Shown here: piece by piece, positions 23,706 through 34,737 of the stretch
Position numbering within the stretch: position 1 is the first letter of the stretch
Layout of the letters: every line of letters begins with the position of its first letter
Origin: Kappaphycus alvarezii
Lineage: Eukaryota > Rhodophyta > Florideophyceae > Gigartinales > Solieriaceae
NCBI GenBank assembly: GCA_002205965.3
Contig: NADL03000639.1
Coordinates: 1,008,545-1,072,544, forward strand
Direction: 5' to 3'
DNA: 64,000 nt
Program-made: the position numbers and the translations under genes
Notes under the pieces: model-generated
What the model was told of the DNA's origin: nothing
The model's input: only the letters and a program-made list of their open reading frames with translations
The model's database searches: none

Positions 23706-25286
23706 CTACATATATTTGTCCAATAGACAGAGCATACCTTCATCCTCGAACTGTGCATTGTCAAACCCACTACTGCAGTATTCGTTCAGCCTGACGCGTT
23801 GACCTGCCTCAGTTCCATCCACCTCCAAAGCTTCGTTTACATCTTTCCAAGACTGCGGTTTACGATTTGTTACCTTTTTCTTCGATTGATCCATTTTCTG
23901 TATAATACGACGTCATTTTCCTTTGGACACTCGTTACCTTCTCACACCTGATTGGGTTGCTCTCGCATCCAAGGCATTTAGTCAGGCACTTAAAACATGA
24001 AAACTGCAGAGTATTGCAAAATCTTCTGCATCCAAATTTAGAGACCACTTCCTTCATCTCCTTCGATAACTCCTGCACATATTTTATCACGTTCCAAAAT
24101 TATTTGTCCTTCTGAAGTAAATAAAGCAAGCTCATTGCATCCCATGACCATCTGCGGTGAGAGATCCTCATTTTATGCATTTAACCAGTACTTAAAGACA
24201 ATAAAATTACCTCTTAGAGCCTGGAGAAGGGTGTATTGCTTCGGCGGTACGAGCTCCGCAACGGTTCTAGATCGGTCCGCAATAGACCTCCTCGCATCTA
24301 ACCGCCATTCCGCAGAATCAAGTACATGTTTACTGGGAAAGAGTGCTTTCATTCGCTTCTCAACTTCTGAAACATCACCCAATGTACCGCTTTACTTTAC
24401 CCTGAGTGCTTCCTGTTCCGTAAAAGACACTATTCTTCTCATCCCCGCCTTCTACAAATATTTCAGAACAGTCATAAACTCGAATACATCACCCACGGAT
24501 CCAGAACTCAGATATCCAACAAGGTGATAGTGCCTGTATGCTGCACTGAAATAATGCGCGTGGGTAACGTCGTGGGTTTCTGGCGTAAATTCGCAGCCAG
24601 TTAACATATACAATGAACTCAGAGTGCTCGCCCTCAAGTAAAGGCCATGTAGATTCTGTGCCAGACTATCCAGCTCAATTGAGTTCTCCCCAAGAACGTG
24701 AATGATCCCCCTTGGATATAACGACTTTGAAAGAAGAAGTATTACAGTAACGTCTGTATCCTTCGACAAAATGAAACATCCATATCTCACTTCTTGCTAT
24801 CCCCCCCACGGACGTCCGCTGCAATTCATTATTCCGGCACCAATTTTTTCCACCAGCAGAGGCAGGGAAAAGGTATTAACAGACGTAATTAACCGAGTTT
24901 CGGATTCCCCATGAGCAAAGAGGACATGACAAATTCGAAATCCATCTCCGCTTGACAATTTTAAAACGTTTGTTCGTGGTATCCGAAGCTTTAGATCGTT
25001 CTCTGAAGTTTTCTCACCAGATGAAATCTTCTTCTTTCTGTATACAATCACCTCACCTGAACGGGGATTATTACAGTCGTTGCTACGCAATGCAACTTCT
25101 AGGATCAGATCTTCTGGCATCATTCCGACGCGGCTCGCTTTGAAACAGAAACAAACACCGTATATGAAGATATCAAAGTTAAAACCGTTTTCTTGAGCCA
25201 GCTCCATAGCATCCAGACCACCACAGAATAAGTGCGATGAGCATATCATGTCCCTGCTTCCTCTGGACGAGATCAGCGTGCTCCAT
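23706..25286 (-). CDS. PIN/FEN-like nuclease-fold protein with Cys-rich C-terminus (frame broken)
   Basis: Starts at 25286 (MEHADLVQRKQGHDML), in the frame downstream of a TATATAAAG box on the minus strand at 25421-25429 and a pyrimidine-rich leader. It then reads GLDAMELAQENGFNFD and DLILEVALRSNDCNNP. A FEN/XPG-type acidic pattern follows: HVLFAHGESETRLI (about 24910), CFILSKDTDVTVILLL (about 24770) and SLYMLTGCEFTPETHDV (about 24595), matching the family order E..E, DxD, then GCD near the helical clamp; the third site has E where D is usual. The C-terminus (23860-24090) is Cys-rich (CRRFCNTLQFSCFKCLTKC, then LGCESNPIRC), like CXC-type zinc regions. It ends at 23706 (MLCLLDKYM). Breaks near 25200, 24793, 24450, 24390, 24150 and 23890. 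PIN-like is my inference from motif order; substrate and role are unknown. Confidence 0.5.
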
Positions 25287-25420
25287 GGCACAATAATCGG
25301 GTGAAACAGAGAGGGAGGCAGCCGGGGCGCTGCTAAAGGAACAGTAGAGACGATGGTAATGGGTTTGAGAAAGTTGGGGATAAAGGTGTATGGAGTGTAC
25401 CAAGAATCCAGGTGAGCCCC

Positions 25421-25429
25421 CTTTATATA
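25421..25429 (-). promoter_or_regulatory. TATA box for the PIN-like gene
   Basis: TATATAAAG on the minus strand, about 135 bases before the ATG at 25286, with a pyrimidine-rich leader between. The same layout is seen upstream of the two dehydrogenase genes. Confidence 0.6.
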
Positions 25430-25615
25430 GATAGCACTTTAGCTCTACTCTAGAAATTCTATACTTTGCTAGCTCAGTAGAAATTACTAGAAAGTAGGGG
25501 TACAACTGTAGAATTGTACTCTCTAGAATTTCACTACGTAAATAAAACGATGACGTGGGGCTCCACGTCAAAAAAAAACATTGAAGGAAAATCAAACTTC
25601 TAAATTCATTCAAGA

Positions 25616-25712
25616 CGATGCAGTTTCTCTATTACACCACTGTGTAATAGGGAATTGGAATAGCGAACAAGTCTCTATTACACAGTGGTGTAACAGAGAA
25701 ATTGTTGCATCG
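25616..25712. repeat. 97-bp imperfect inverted repeat with nested hairpins
   Basis: Left arm 25616-25650 and right arm 25673-25712 pair over about 33 positions; the outer ends are CGATGCA and TGCATCG. Each arm contains its own hairpin: CTATTACAC-CACT-GTGTAATAG on the left and CTATTACAC-AGTG-GTGTAACAG on the right. It lies about 190 bases upstream of the TATA box of the PIN-like gene. It could be a small foldback element (MITE) or a regulatory or replication structure. Confidence 0.85.
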
Positions 25713-26038
25713 GGAGTTTAAATCCTATGCCGTACATCTCCTCATGAAAATACCTACATGTCGTATCCCGTGTTGAGTCCCGCCTTGCTTGTTCCACTTT
25801 TCTGGGGAATGAAACTGGTTGGAACATCAATATGGAGATGGAATTGCTTCAGAAACCTGCTCCTTCGCCCTCTGAACCAAGGGCGAAGAAATTATTTCAG
25901 CTTCAGGAGGGTGAACGCAAACAATGAACTACCTTGATGACCATCTGCAACTCTGCTCCAAACATAGTTAATGAGATCAATCACAACACACGCATATAGT
26001 GGCTTTATTTAATCGTAATAGAAGTGAACACACTTTGT

Positions 26039-26814
26039 TCACGCTTGAACTGATAGTATCGACGAAATATCATAGTCATTGGCACCTTTTACAGCTTTCG
26101 CATCCAACACAGACAGAATCTGGATCTTTCTGGCACGAATTTTTATGCAATCGGAATCTCTGTATGCGTCTACAAACGGGGAGAGCATGTTTTTTACCGT
26201 TTGTAGAACGTTACATCTATTTCGTGCGTTGCATGCTCCATCAGTATCTTCCCCTCCCATCGTTGCGTACTCTGCGACATTCAATGAGGTCATTAGTTTG
26301 TTCAAGGTATGGCACCTTTCGGAGAGAGCTTTCTTCGGATCTTTAGAGGGTGTTGATTTTCTTCTTGTTGTGAGATTTCTTTGACCCTCCATTACTGCAA
26401 CAACCGTCGGAATCTGTCTCTTCTTTGTCCAGTCGCCTCTAAAACGCTTTCCATTGAAGAAAGTATCAATATCGGATTCCAAATTGATCCAAAAATTTCA
26501 GCAAGCATAGAGGAAGCATGTAATTTAACGCTCTTCCATCCATAATTCTCAACATCCAGGACACGATTTTGAGCAATTTTGTCGTTGAGCTCTACGATTG
26601 CATCTTTAAATACGTTCCTGAGCTTTTCAATATCCCTGTATTCGGAAGCAAGAAAACCGTTCGCCCGCATAATATTCACAATTACCTTCAAGGTGTTGCA
26701 TTGAATCGAGTTTCTATCGTATCGCCGCAGGAGTTTGTTTTCTTCTTCCGTCAATTCTTCTCCACGAGGTCTCCTGTAAACACAGGTTGCTGCTGTCACC
26801 GTTCTTATAAGCAT
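26039..26814 (-). CDS. Unrecognised protein
   Basis: Two minus-strand frames (26392-26814 and 26039-26482) join near 26470 into about 255 residues; the first starts MLIRTVTAATCVYRRPRGEE. It is mostly helical and charged: KLLRRYDRNSIQCNTLKVIV, EYRDIEKLRNVFKDAIVELN, then FFNGKRFRGDWTKKRQIPTV, SKDPKKALSERCHTLNKLM and YDISSILSVQA at the end. No family recognised. It is in the minus-strand series with the PIN-like gene and may share an element with it. Confidence 0.4.
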
Positions 26815-26908
26815 CCTAGCAACGGAAACAGGTAAAATTCATGCTTCCGCACTCTCAAGATACGGCAACATGGTAAAATTAAAGGCCTAGATCAGATGCA
26901 CCCCAAAA

Positions 26909-27418
26909 TCACCTGTAATTAGTCAAAATACATATATTTACAACCCGGTATTCATATTGGGATCCAGTACCATCCGTGAATAAATTAATTCGAGCCACCA
27001 TTGTTCCTGGTTTGCTTGTGAACAAGTCAGCAAAGGAGACTATTGGAATATTAGTACGGAAGAATCCATAATAAAGATATAGTTCCTTATACTTGATGTG
27101 ACCAGACGTTTGTAATACATCGGTTTGTCTCATCCAGAAACTGTCGACAAGTTTCATATGTCCTGTTCTAGAAAGTACGTGGAAACGAACTGTAGGGAGC
27201 AGGTATATTAGGAGAACGGTGGTCACAATATTTTTCCCATTCTGACTGTGAGAGAAGAATCTTTGAGTTCGACTCCGGAGCAATCTACCGACTTCAACGG
27301 TAAGTTTGGTTACCATCCTTTTAGTAAGATTCAGCAAGTTAGAGTTACCTGCCTCAGTACACCGGGCTCTTGTGGATTCCCTTTTCAAAACATCGATACT
27401 ATCCTTCAATTCCGGCAT
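26909..27418 (-). CDS. Unrecognised protein, 169 codons
   Basis: A single open minus-strand frame starting MPELKDSIDVLKREST and ending VVNICILTNYR. It has a basic helical first third (LLNLTKRMVTKLTVEVGRLL), then a hydrophobic patch (IVTTVLLIYLLPTVRFHVLS) and an aromatic-rich region (YKELYLYYGFFRTN). It may be the N-terminal part of the protein encoded at 26039-26814, the gap being about 95 bases. No family recognised. Confidence 0.4.
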   Translation of the reverse strand: MPELKDSIDVLKRESTRARCTEAGNSNLLNLTKRMVTKLTVEVGRLLRSRTQRFFSHSQNGKNIVTTVLLIYLLPTVRFHVLSRTGHMKLVDSFWMRQTDVLQTSGHIKYKELYLYYGFFRTNIPIVSFADLFTSKPGTMVARINLFTDGTGSQYEYRVVNICILTNYR

Positions 27419-28655
27419 TTAGTTTGGATAAGATCCGAGGTATGTATTATAGTAGCCGCGCAGATGTTGAACAGCACAGAAAGATGGTTACGAGCATGAA
27501 CATGTTTTAGTATGGTTTCAACCTGGCTGCGCGACAGCCCTGAGAGTGCTGTCAATTCATCCAGTCCCTACCCATGTGGCATATCCTTACACAAACGGTA
27601 AAGAATCTGTTTCTCTAAATGAAAGAAGCATTGGAATGGCACAAGCCAATCATGAATCTTCAGTTCTTCGATCAGGCTGTGATTAGTCCGCCCTCTTTGT
27701 CCATCAGAGTATTATTTTCTCCATATCTTCACAATAATTCTATACGTTGATAAGTCGCCACCAACGACAATATATCACTGACATCTACCTTCTCCGGGTC
27801 GGAGAAAGTCCTTCAACATTGTAATCTTAGCATTTATAGTTAGAGGGTCTACGTACTCATACGACTGATGTCGACGAGGCCAGCATCCTGATCATACCAG
27901 GCATCGTTACGGATGTTTAACCTGCCGTGCGGTTGGAAGCAAGAGAGAATCAATGTTCTGAAATTACCACCCCTGTGCTTGGAACGTTTTCAGCGCTTAA
28001 TAAGGAGCAAGAAATTACTCCCAGACCTGTAAACACGGATGCAATGTCTCCGAGAAGTGCTGCCCTGTTTTGGTGAAATGCACCGAGGACCAAATCGAAA
28101 AGTACTCCAGGATCCATTTTTCCTTTTCTGAATAGAAAGACGAAGCGAAGTTTTCTCTAGACCCAGAACTGTTTTAGGATCCAGCCAATTGAAATCAGCA
28201 TTCGAGAATGAACAAGCAGTAGACTCATGATTATCACATAGTCGTCTTTTCTTTCGACTTTAAACATCACCTTGAGTTACTTTGCAGCTAACCGTAGGTA
28301 ACGCTTTTCCATTGGCCTTCACGCTATGCAACAGCAGGATATAAAAACTGTCCATCTGAATGCTAACGATCCTATCCTCAAGCTTTATGCCTTCAAAAGC
28401 CCCGTACTCAGATTGCTCTCTCTCGCGATGAGCCTGTTCCGATTTCTTTCGGTGCTGTCACTTGATCTTACAATTCCCATGGAATAAAGAACACTCGTCC
28501 ATGATGCTGAAGATTCGAGGATGCTAGCATTCGAAAAATGATTTGGTTCTTTAATTTTTGAAAAGTGCGGTTCGGTTATCCCCCGGTGTATGCCAGACAT
28601 GTTCAGAATAATGGGTAATGTGAGTCATGTGCGTAAATGGCAGCAATCTACAAAG
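27419..28655. other. No clear gene
   Basis: Only short open stretches with frequent stops in all frames and no motif or strong repeat. May be decayed coding sequence of the same island. Confidence 0.4.
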
Positions 28656-28925
28656 TCATTTGAAGGTGACCAACTGCAAATCGCGACCTGAAGAAAAAAA
28701 ATGCCCAACAACTTTGAAAGTCCGAATATATTGAAGATAGTCACATCTGGGAATATTTTGACTGTCATAATTCCCTTCAAAAGATTGCTGAGTATAACCG
28801 TCAATGTCCGAAACTGGCATCGCCTCTGTATCATTAAACATCGGAAATGGCCGAGAAATCGGCTTGCTGGAAGCAGACGCCGCGATTCTCCAGTACTTAA
28901 TCTGCTTATTTGTTGCCATATCCAA
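28656..28925 (-). CDS. Unrecognised fragment
   Basis: An open minus-strand stretch of 89 codons with a plausible protein composition (AMPVSDIDGYTQQSFEGNYD, then DYLQYIRTFKVVGHFF). An overlapping minus frame (28625-28990) gives a less protein-like reading. Probably part of a larger broken gene. No family recognised. Confidence 0.3.
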   Translation of the reverse strand: MDMATNKQIKYWRIAASASSKPISRPFPMFNDTEAMPVSDIDGYTQQSFEGNYDSQNIPRCDYLQYIRTFKVVGHFFSSGRDLQLVTFK

Positions 28926-29339
28926 AATATTTCATGCCCATAGTCGTCCGGGAATAGCTGCAATTTCTTCTGACTGCAGCCAATTACCACTGCTTTATTT
29001 GCTCCTTATTATCAAAAAACCGCTTGGATACAGCTAAGAACATTCTCCTCTTCTGCTTTGATAGAATTGCACTGTCGTCCCGAGAGGATATAGAATAACG
29101 CCCTGTACAGTACTGTATCAGACAGCGCTATATCAGGTGCGTACCACCTGAACTTTCTTAACAGGTAATATAAATGAACATTATTTGAAGCTAGAACTGT
29201 TCCAAGACGGATAAAAAACAGCTTGAGCAGTAGATGTAAAAACCTGCACAGTCAGAAGCTGAAGGTTTTTACACAAGAGCTTTTTTTCTTGCTCATTGTG
29301 CGAAGAAACCAATTGCTGTCCAATTCTCTACTGAAGTGC

Positions 29340-29714
29340 TCAAATGAAACAATCATGTCTCTGTCGTGGATTATTAGGTATTGCACGCGTATTCCATGCC
29401 TTCAAAGCAGACATAGACTTCTTTATATGCCTCTGAGCATGATAAATTACGGACCATCCGAGTGTACTGGAACGACAGTTTGTACGAAGCCGAACTAGAC
29501 CAGATTTACAGCCGTGAAAAGGATAATTGAGGGGGGAAGTATCGATTGCAGATCGTTCCAGTATTACCCGATCAGTTAAGATCACAATGGCGGTCACTAT
29601 TTTTCTATTGCTCTCCCGCAAGCCTCGCCGGGACCTTCCTTCGACTAATTCCATGGATCCACGGTAGAAAGCTTTTTCCTGTTTTGCATTGCCACAAGTG
29701 CGTACTTCCGTCAT
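29340..29714 (-). CDS. Unrecognised fragment
   Basis: 124-codon minus-strand frame beginning MTEVRTCGNAKQEKAFYRGS and basic throughout (RSRRGLRESNRKIVTAIVIL). Its position in the minus-strand series is the main argument that it is real. No domain recognised. Confidence 0.3.
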   Translation of the reverse strand: MTEVRTCGNAKQEKAFYRGSMELVEGRSRRGLRESNRKIVTAIVILTDRVILERSAIDTSPLNYPFHGCKSGLVRLRTNCRSSTLGWSVIYHAQRHIKKSMSALKAWNTRAIPNNPRQRHDCFI

Positions 29715-30146
29715 GAAACCTGAAACTCTTCGAACAAATTCCTCTGATGGTCTTGAACGTGTTCGATTTTGTTCGCGCCGCGACGCTTATGTAAGCGAGC
29801 CCAGTAATTTTTTAAAATGTATCAGTTCGTGAAAATGGCGCCAAACCGTGACACAGGTGTGCAAACTGTGAGGTTTTGGTAAGGCGGGAATTCGAGGTAT
29901 ATAAAGGTACGATAAACCCAATTTCCTATTTTTTTCTAGACTGATGGACTGGTTCGCACTTCGTGTTTTAAAAAAAGATCTCGAACCATTCCAGGAATTC
30001 CCATTCACTTTCGTTTTTCCTGCACTGCAAAGTCATTTTTAATGTTACCATTAAAAAATTACAATTTTCATCATTTTTTTTAAATACAGTGTATATTGCG
30101 AGCATTATACTTCGAAGCCGTAAATTTACTGAATGTAGTTCAATAA

Positions 30147-30788
30147 TCAGTCCGATTCCGCATTCAAACACTCATTCCTGTTCGATTGAACAATAAACTG
30201 CCCAAAAATTGAAGCTGTGTCATCAGCATCTTGCTGGATGTTCACATGTATAAATTCTGCGACTCGTTTCCTCCCACTACCTCGAAATTTAATCCCTAAT
30301 TCAGCATTGCACAAAGCATTTACCATCATTACTGCACAGGGAACGCCTGCTTCCAACTTCCCCAGAGGACTCCATGGATGAGATACCTCCATTGAGTACA
30401 TTCCGCTGCTTGATTCAGGCCACTTCTTAAAGGAAAGCATGAAAAAATTCAGAACTGGAACTTCCCCAAAATCCTCACTTCCAGTTCTTCCTCCATTTCC
30501 TACCACTGCGGGTATACACTTCTTCAGTTGCAATCCTGCTGCATAGTGTTGATTGTAAATACCCTATTTGCGAGTCCGATGATACAGTATTGGCCATAAA
30601 TTTCCTTTTTGGTCGCCTTTTTCCGAAATTGGCCCTCCACTGCTAGCTCCCAAAAACAAGGCCGAAGAACTATCCTCGTCATTTTGGTTGTAGATGTATG
30701 CACCTAACCCTCTGAGAATCGTTCCCTGAGGTTCCTCACACACCCCAAAAAGCATCTCGTTTCCATCTACAGTCTTACTTATTCCCAT
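30147..30788 (-). CDS. Unrecognised protein
   Basis: Frames 30564-30788 and 30147-30533 join across a ~40-base shifted stretch to about 212 residues. The N-terminus starts MGISKTVDGNEMLFGVCEEP and has GASSGGPISEKGDQKG. The second part carries IPAVVGNGGRTGSEDFGEVP, FKKWPESSSGMYSMEVSHPW and RVAEFIHVNIQQDADDTASI. It reads like a compact globular domain of alternating hydrophobic strands and Gly/Pro turns. The family is unknown to me. Confidence 0.45.
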
Positions 30789-31210
30789 GGTTTGGCAAAG
30801 TCATTGAAGGTCGAGAAAATAATGTGAAACATGTCGGAAATATCTGAAGGAGACTGCGTCCTTGCGACGGAAGGGAGGATTTTACCGATATACCCCCTTC
30901 CGTTTGATACAGCGAATAAACATGGGCAGCAAGGGACTCGAAAAATTACATATGGCAGTCAGCACCGGCTCGGACGAACTGACTGGTTACCCCTGCACGC
31001 AATCTTCTGTGTTAAAGCTCATCCCGTCTTAAACAACAGACTTCAAACCTTGCAAACTACTTGTTACACGTTTCCCTGGCTTCTTTAAGCTTTTCTGAAG
31101 CTGTATAGCCAATCCATAACGTAGTGCGACCTTCAGCAAAACCATTTGATCTCCTGCAAACATTTTTCGGCGTCTTTTCAAACAGTTCTCCATATATTCC
31201 TGTAGAAGAT

Positions 31211-31736
31211 CTAATGAGGCACGTTCCCACGTAGTGCAGCATTACTTACATGTAATTTTCTCGCTGCTCGTTCCAAAGCTCTCATAGCACTGGTCCTTGT
31301 CGACCTTTTCTCTCGGCGATTCTTTTCCTGATGGTTGCAATCAATTTGAATCCAGTCACAGTCATAGGAGTCTTCCGTGTCTGGTACACATACTCTCCAC
31401 GCCATATTCGGACTGTTATTAATATATGAAGGTGCTTTCCACACACGCCAGCAACGTCTTCTCAAGAACTCGACTTGCTGCTCTTCACTTGAGTATTCGA
31501 CATGTGCTACCTATCTGATGACAGCGAACGATAAGAAAACACCTTTTTTTTCTCTCTTCCATACTCAAGATACTTGTTCTCCACCAAAAATCCTCCCCAT
31601 CATCCAGGGTCCAAAGAAATTCGATTTCATCATCATTTCTTGATAGAATTGCAGTTTCTCGGCAACCCCGGAGTGAAAAGGAAAACATTTCCTTTGCAGA
31701 GCTGGTCATTGATGTAATCTGCAGAGTACTCTGCAA
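31211..31736 (-). CDS. Unrecognised protein
   Basis: Frames 31485-31736 and 31211-31465 join near 31490. The first part has an aromatic/acidic block (NDDEIEFLWTLDDGEDFWW) and FLIVRCHQIG; the second has VEFLRRRCWRVWKAPSYINN, DTEDSYDCDWIQIDCNHQEK and a basic helix (TSAMRALERAARKL). About 170 residues. The W/D-rich first part resembles a small beta barrel, but no family can be named. It may continue into the gene at 30147-30788. Confidence 0.4.
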
Positions 31737-32189
31737 ACATTTTGAGGAGTATAATATCCCCGGATCGGGTATGGATGATTTGGGAAGCGGTGTTAAAGGT
31801 GAACTGAAATTAGCAACAGTAACAGAAAGGAATAAAAAAGAAGTAAATATCTGTACAGATATCTGTTACTGGAATCCTGACTGGGATCACTCGTTGTGTG
31901 TGTGCGCATCCGGAAGTTTCCATAAATTCCAAGGATGTTTTCCTGTATGACAAAATAATTCCCGCGAAACATCGAAAATGCGAACTCTATGCATCCTATT
32001 TGGGTTTCCCTTACATCCTTAGACATACATAAAGAGAGCGATGAGACTGATTCAGAACTGCAATATTAAGCTCGGTTACAATTAATCCTTTAAATCTCTG
32101 AAAGGATCATTGTTTCTTCATCAAGGTATATTTCCCTCGCTGATGGTCAGTACGGTTAGTGACTAAAGTGATAGAGCCAGTTGCTCGCT
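31737..32189. other. Divergence point between minus- and plus-strand gene series
   Basis: Gene readings point left below this stretch and right above it. A minus-strand ORF at 31793-32026 is hydrophobic at its end and not protein-like. Any shared promoter should lie here; I see no strong TATA box. Confidence 0.35.
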
Positions 32190-34177
32190 TCAGGAAAGCA
32201 GAAAGGCTGCTACTCCTCGATGTATATCGCTAGCCGGTCAGAGAAGAGCAGACACTGCCAGAAATGTGAGTACCCACGAACGATCAACTCGTTCAGCAGA
32301 TGACGAATCACTCAAAGAGGAAGAGGGTGCTTTCGTACCCCTAGGAAAGCGACCTGTTGATCTCTCCCAGTCCAAAATTGTCGTTAGGAGACGGGGAAGG
32401 AGGTGCAATAATAAGGCAGAAGAAGAAATTATAGAGCATGTTTGATGATGCCCTCAGTGGTGACGAAGGAGGTTTAGAGGATTCCGAAAAACTTATGGAA
32501 TATGCTAGACAGTTTTCTGCAGAAACGGATCGAGCAAGTCTCCAGAAAGGATCCGGAATAGAGTCTAATATTGATAGACCGTATCAAGAATCAGATTATA
32601 ATGCTATGACTCTAGGTAACGAGGATGACAGCATTGCTGAAGCGATAAATGGACGCAATCTTGCTGTAAATATTGGTATACAACAAATGAGGTCCTCCCA
32701 GTTAATTCGCGTTCGTGTCCCTGGTCGTTCTATAACAGAAATAGTGCCTATCACTAATGAAACTTTGGCATACTCAGGGTTAGTTTCGGTTCTGGAGGAT
32801 ATGGAGAAAAGATTGAATTCGCAGATTAAAATGCTAGAAAACAACATATCTAGGAGATTGAGTTCAGTGAAAGAGGAGCATAAATTGCAAAACAGGACAA
32901 TGAAAGAGCTGATCATCACTTTTCAGAATAAGGCCTATTGGAACACAGGCAGTACTGCCAAGAAAACTGTAATGGCGGCCTTCAGGCAGAAACTTGAGGA
33001 AAAGTTCACCCACCTTGAATGGTTTCTTGATGATCTGTCATTGGCAAAATTTCTTCGAGAAAATTTGTCAGACAGCTCTACGAAGATCTTGAATGAGGTC
33101 GGCAGTAATGCCGAGGTAAAATTTGCGGGTCAAACACTTAGCACGTTGGACTACAGTTATCTACCTAAGAACAGAAAGGAAGAGTGGAAGAGAGGGATTG
33201 GCAGGAAACACATCGGATTCAGGAAAGACGTTGTTACAAATGCGATATGAAATTATCAGCATAACCTGTACAACAAGTTTATTTCGGACAAAACTTTGAG
33301 CATAGCTGTGGTACCACACTCTCCAACTTTCCATAATCTCCATTTCCCAGCCATGCATGAATTTTCTCCGAGAGAAACAGATCCGAGTACATCAGAGCGC
33401 GAAATGAAGATTGCACAACCAGTATTGGTTACAACCAAGGTACATTACAATGCCAGACATCGTTCGCGCTAAATAGAGGAGTGAGAGCGGATTTTGCGAA
33501 AAGGATGACGAGGAAGGGGGGAAGGCAATGACTTGGCGTTTGTTCCGAAGTTAGTACCGACAAGGGCATATGTGGTTAAATTCACTGGGGAGAGTATACG
33601 AGATCTTAAAGACAATGCTTCACAAGTCAAGAGAGCAGGGGCGTATCTTATTCTTCTATGAGTTGTTCTACTTAATGGGGCCGTGGAATGGAATGGAGTA
33701 TGCGCTTGACCAGAGTACGATCAGAATGAATTGGAAGTCGGTACCGACCAGTGGATTTTCAACTGATTCTCTGCGGAGCTTAGAATCCATTCCTACGACA
33801 CAGGAAGGCTGTTATGATATTGAAAGTTGCGATGAAACTAATGGTAACACTCTGAGCAATTGTTGGCGACGTCGAAATAAATCATTTTTTGTGTTGTGCA
33901 TGAATTCTTCGTGACATTCTCCGGGAAAAAATTACGGAGAAGTGAGGAGGGAGGGAACCGTAGGTTAATACACAAATTCGTTACTCTCATTGATGTCGCT
34001 GGGAAGTTCTGTACGGCCTACTGCCATTACAACCAGAAGGAGTACTCCTTGTTACCTTTCCTTCGTGTACATAGCTCTGCTTTGCAATTTTTATACGCTG
34101 TGGCCGTAGTTTTGAAGCGGCTCGTCGATAGCTTCATGTCGAATAATATTTGTGAGGGCGTTACCGCATACCAATAG
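32190..34177 (+). CDS. Unrecognised coiled-coil protein (frame broken)
   Basis: The main open frame (32438-33250, 270 codons) continues on both sides with frame changes: upstream a basic patch (KIVVRRRGRRCNNKAEEE) near 32375-32430, downstream pieces at 33405-33465, 33500-33600, 33570-33890 and 33896-34177. The total is about 660 residues. The order is: acidic N-terminus (MFDDALSGDEGGLEDSEKL); a strand-like SSQLIRVRVPGRSITEIVPI; a coiled coil (VSVLEDMEKRLNSQIKMLEN, then RRLSSVKEEHKLQNRTM); a conserved-looking LEEKFTHLEWFLDDLSLAKF; KEEWKRGIGRKHIGFRKDVV; then GRILFFYELFYLMGPWNGME, HEFFVTFSGKKLRRSEEGG, GKFCTAYCHYNQKEYSLLPF and a helical C-terminus. Meaningful protein continues across each break, so it is one gene. 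No enzyme motif recognised. Confidence 0.55.
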
Positions 34178-34737
34178 CGGCAGGCTGGAATTCAGTTAGC
34201 GCTCATGGATTGACCCTATCGTCGTTGATGGTTTGAAAAAGTCTGAGAGGGCGTGGCCCCAATCGTGTGTTGAGAATGACGGAGACGGAATACAAGGCTG
34301 TTAACGCGAAAAAAAGGATCTTATGTGGCAGAAAAAGAAGTCAATGGCATACGAGGAAATGAACAGCAATCCCTGAATATTTTGCGTAAAGCTGCTGGAG
34401 GTTTCCGCGTTCAGTAATTAAAACATTGAGAAGAGTTTCAATTGAAACGGAAGTGTTCAAATCAGCAGAAGAGTGGTACTGTATGTTTCCCGGAATCTCA
34501 TAGGTATTCTCGTATTGAAAACTACTGAGAAAATTCTACAGTTCAATATTGTAAAACTCGCATAGGAAACTCCCTATCTTACCATACATGTGCAGTCAAG
34601 TTGATTTTGTTGAACAATGCGCCAGTGGCGCATTGTGGCACAATCCTATCTAATTCATATCTAAATCTAGGCAAATTCAATCAAACATCCATCTTCCAAT
34701 TTATGGTACCAGCACGTGCTGTTTTATTGTTCTCGAG
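34178..34737. other. No gene seen
   Basis: Stops in all frames. A GTGGTACTGTATG motif lies near 34471 and a near-palindromic GCGCCAGTGGCGC at 34619-34631. Otherwise unremarkable. Confidence 0.4.

Noticed and set aside
23706-32026. Frame changes in the minus-strand genes read as introns
   Set aside because: Junctions lack consistent GT...AG borders and the same spacing of breaks occurs in clear intronless genes, so missing bases are the simpler explanation.
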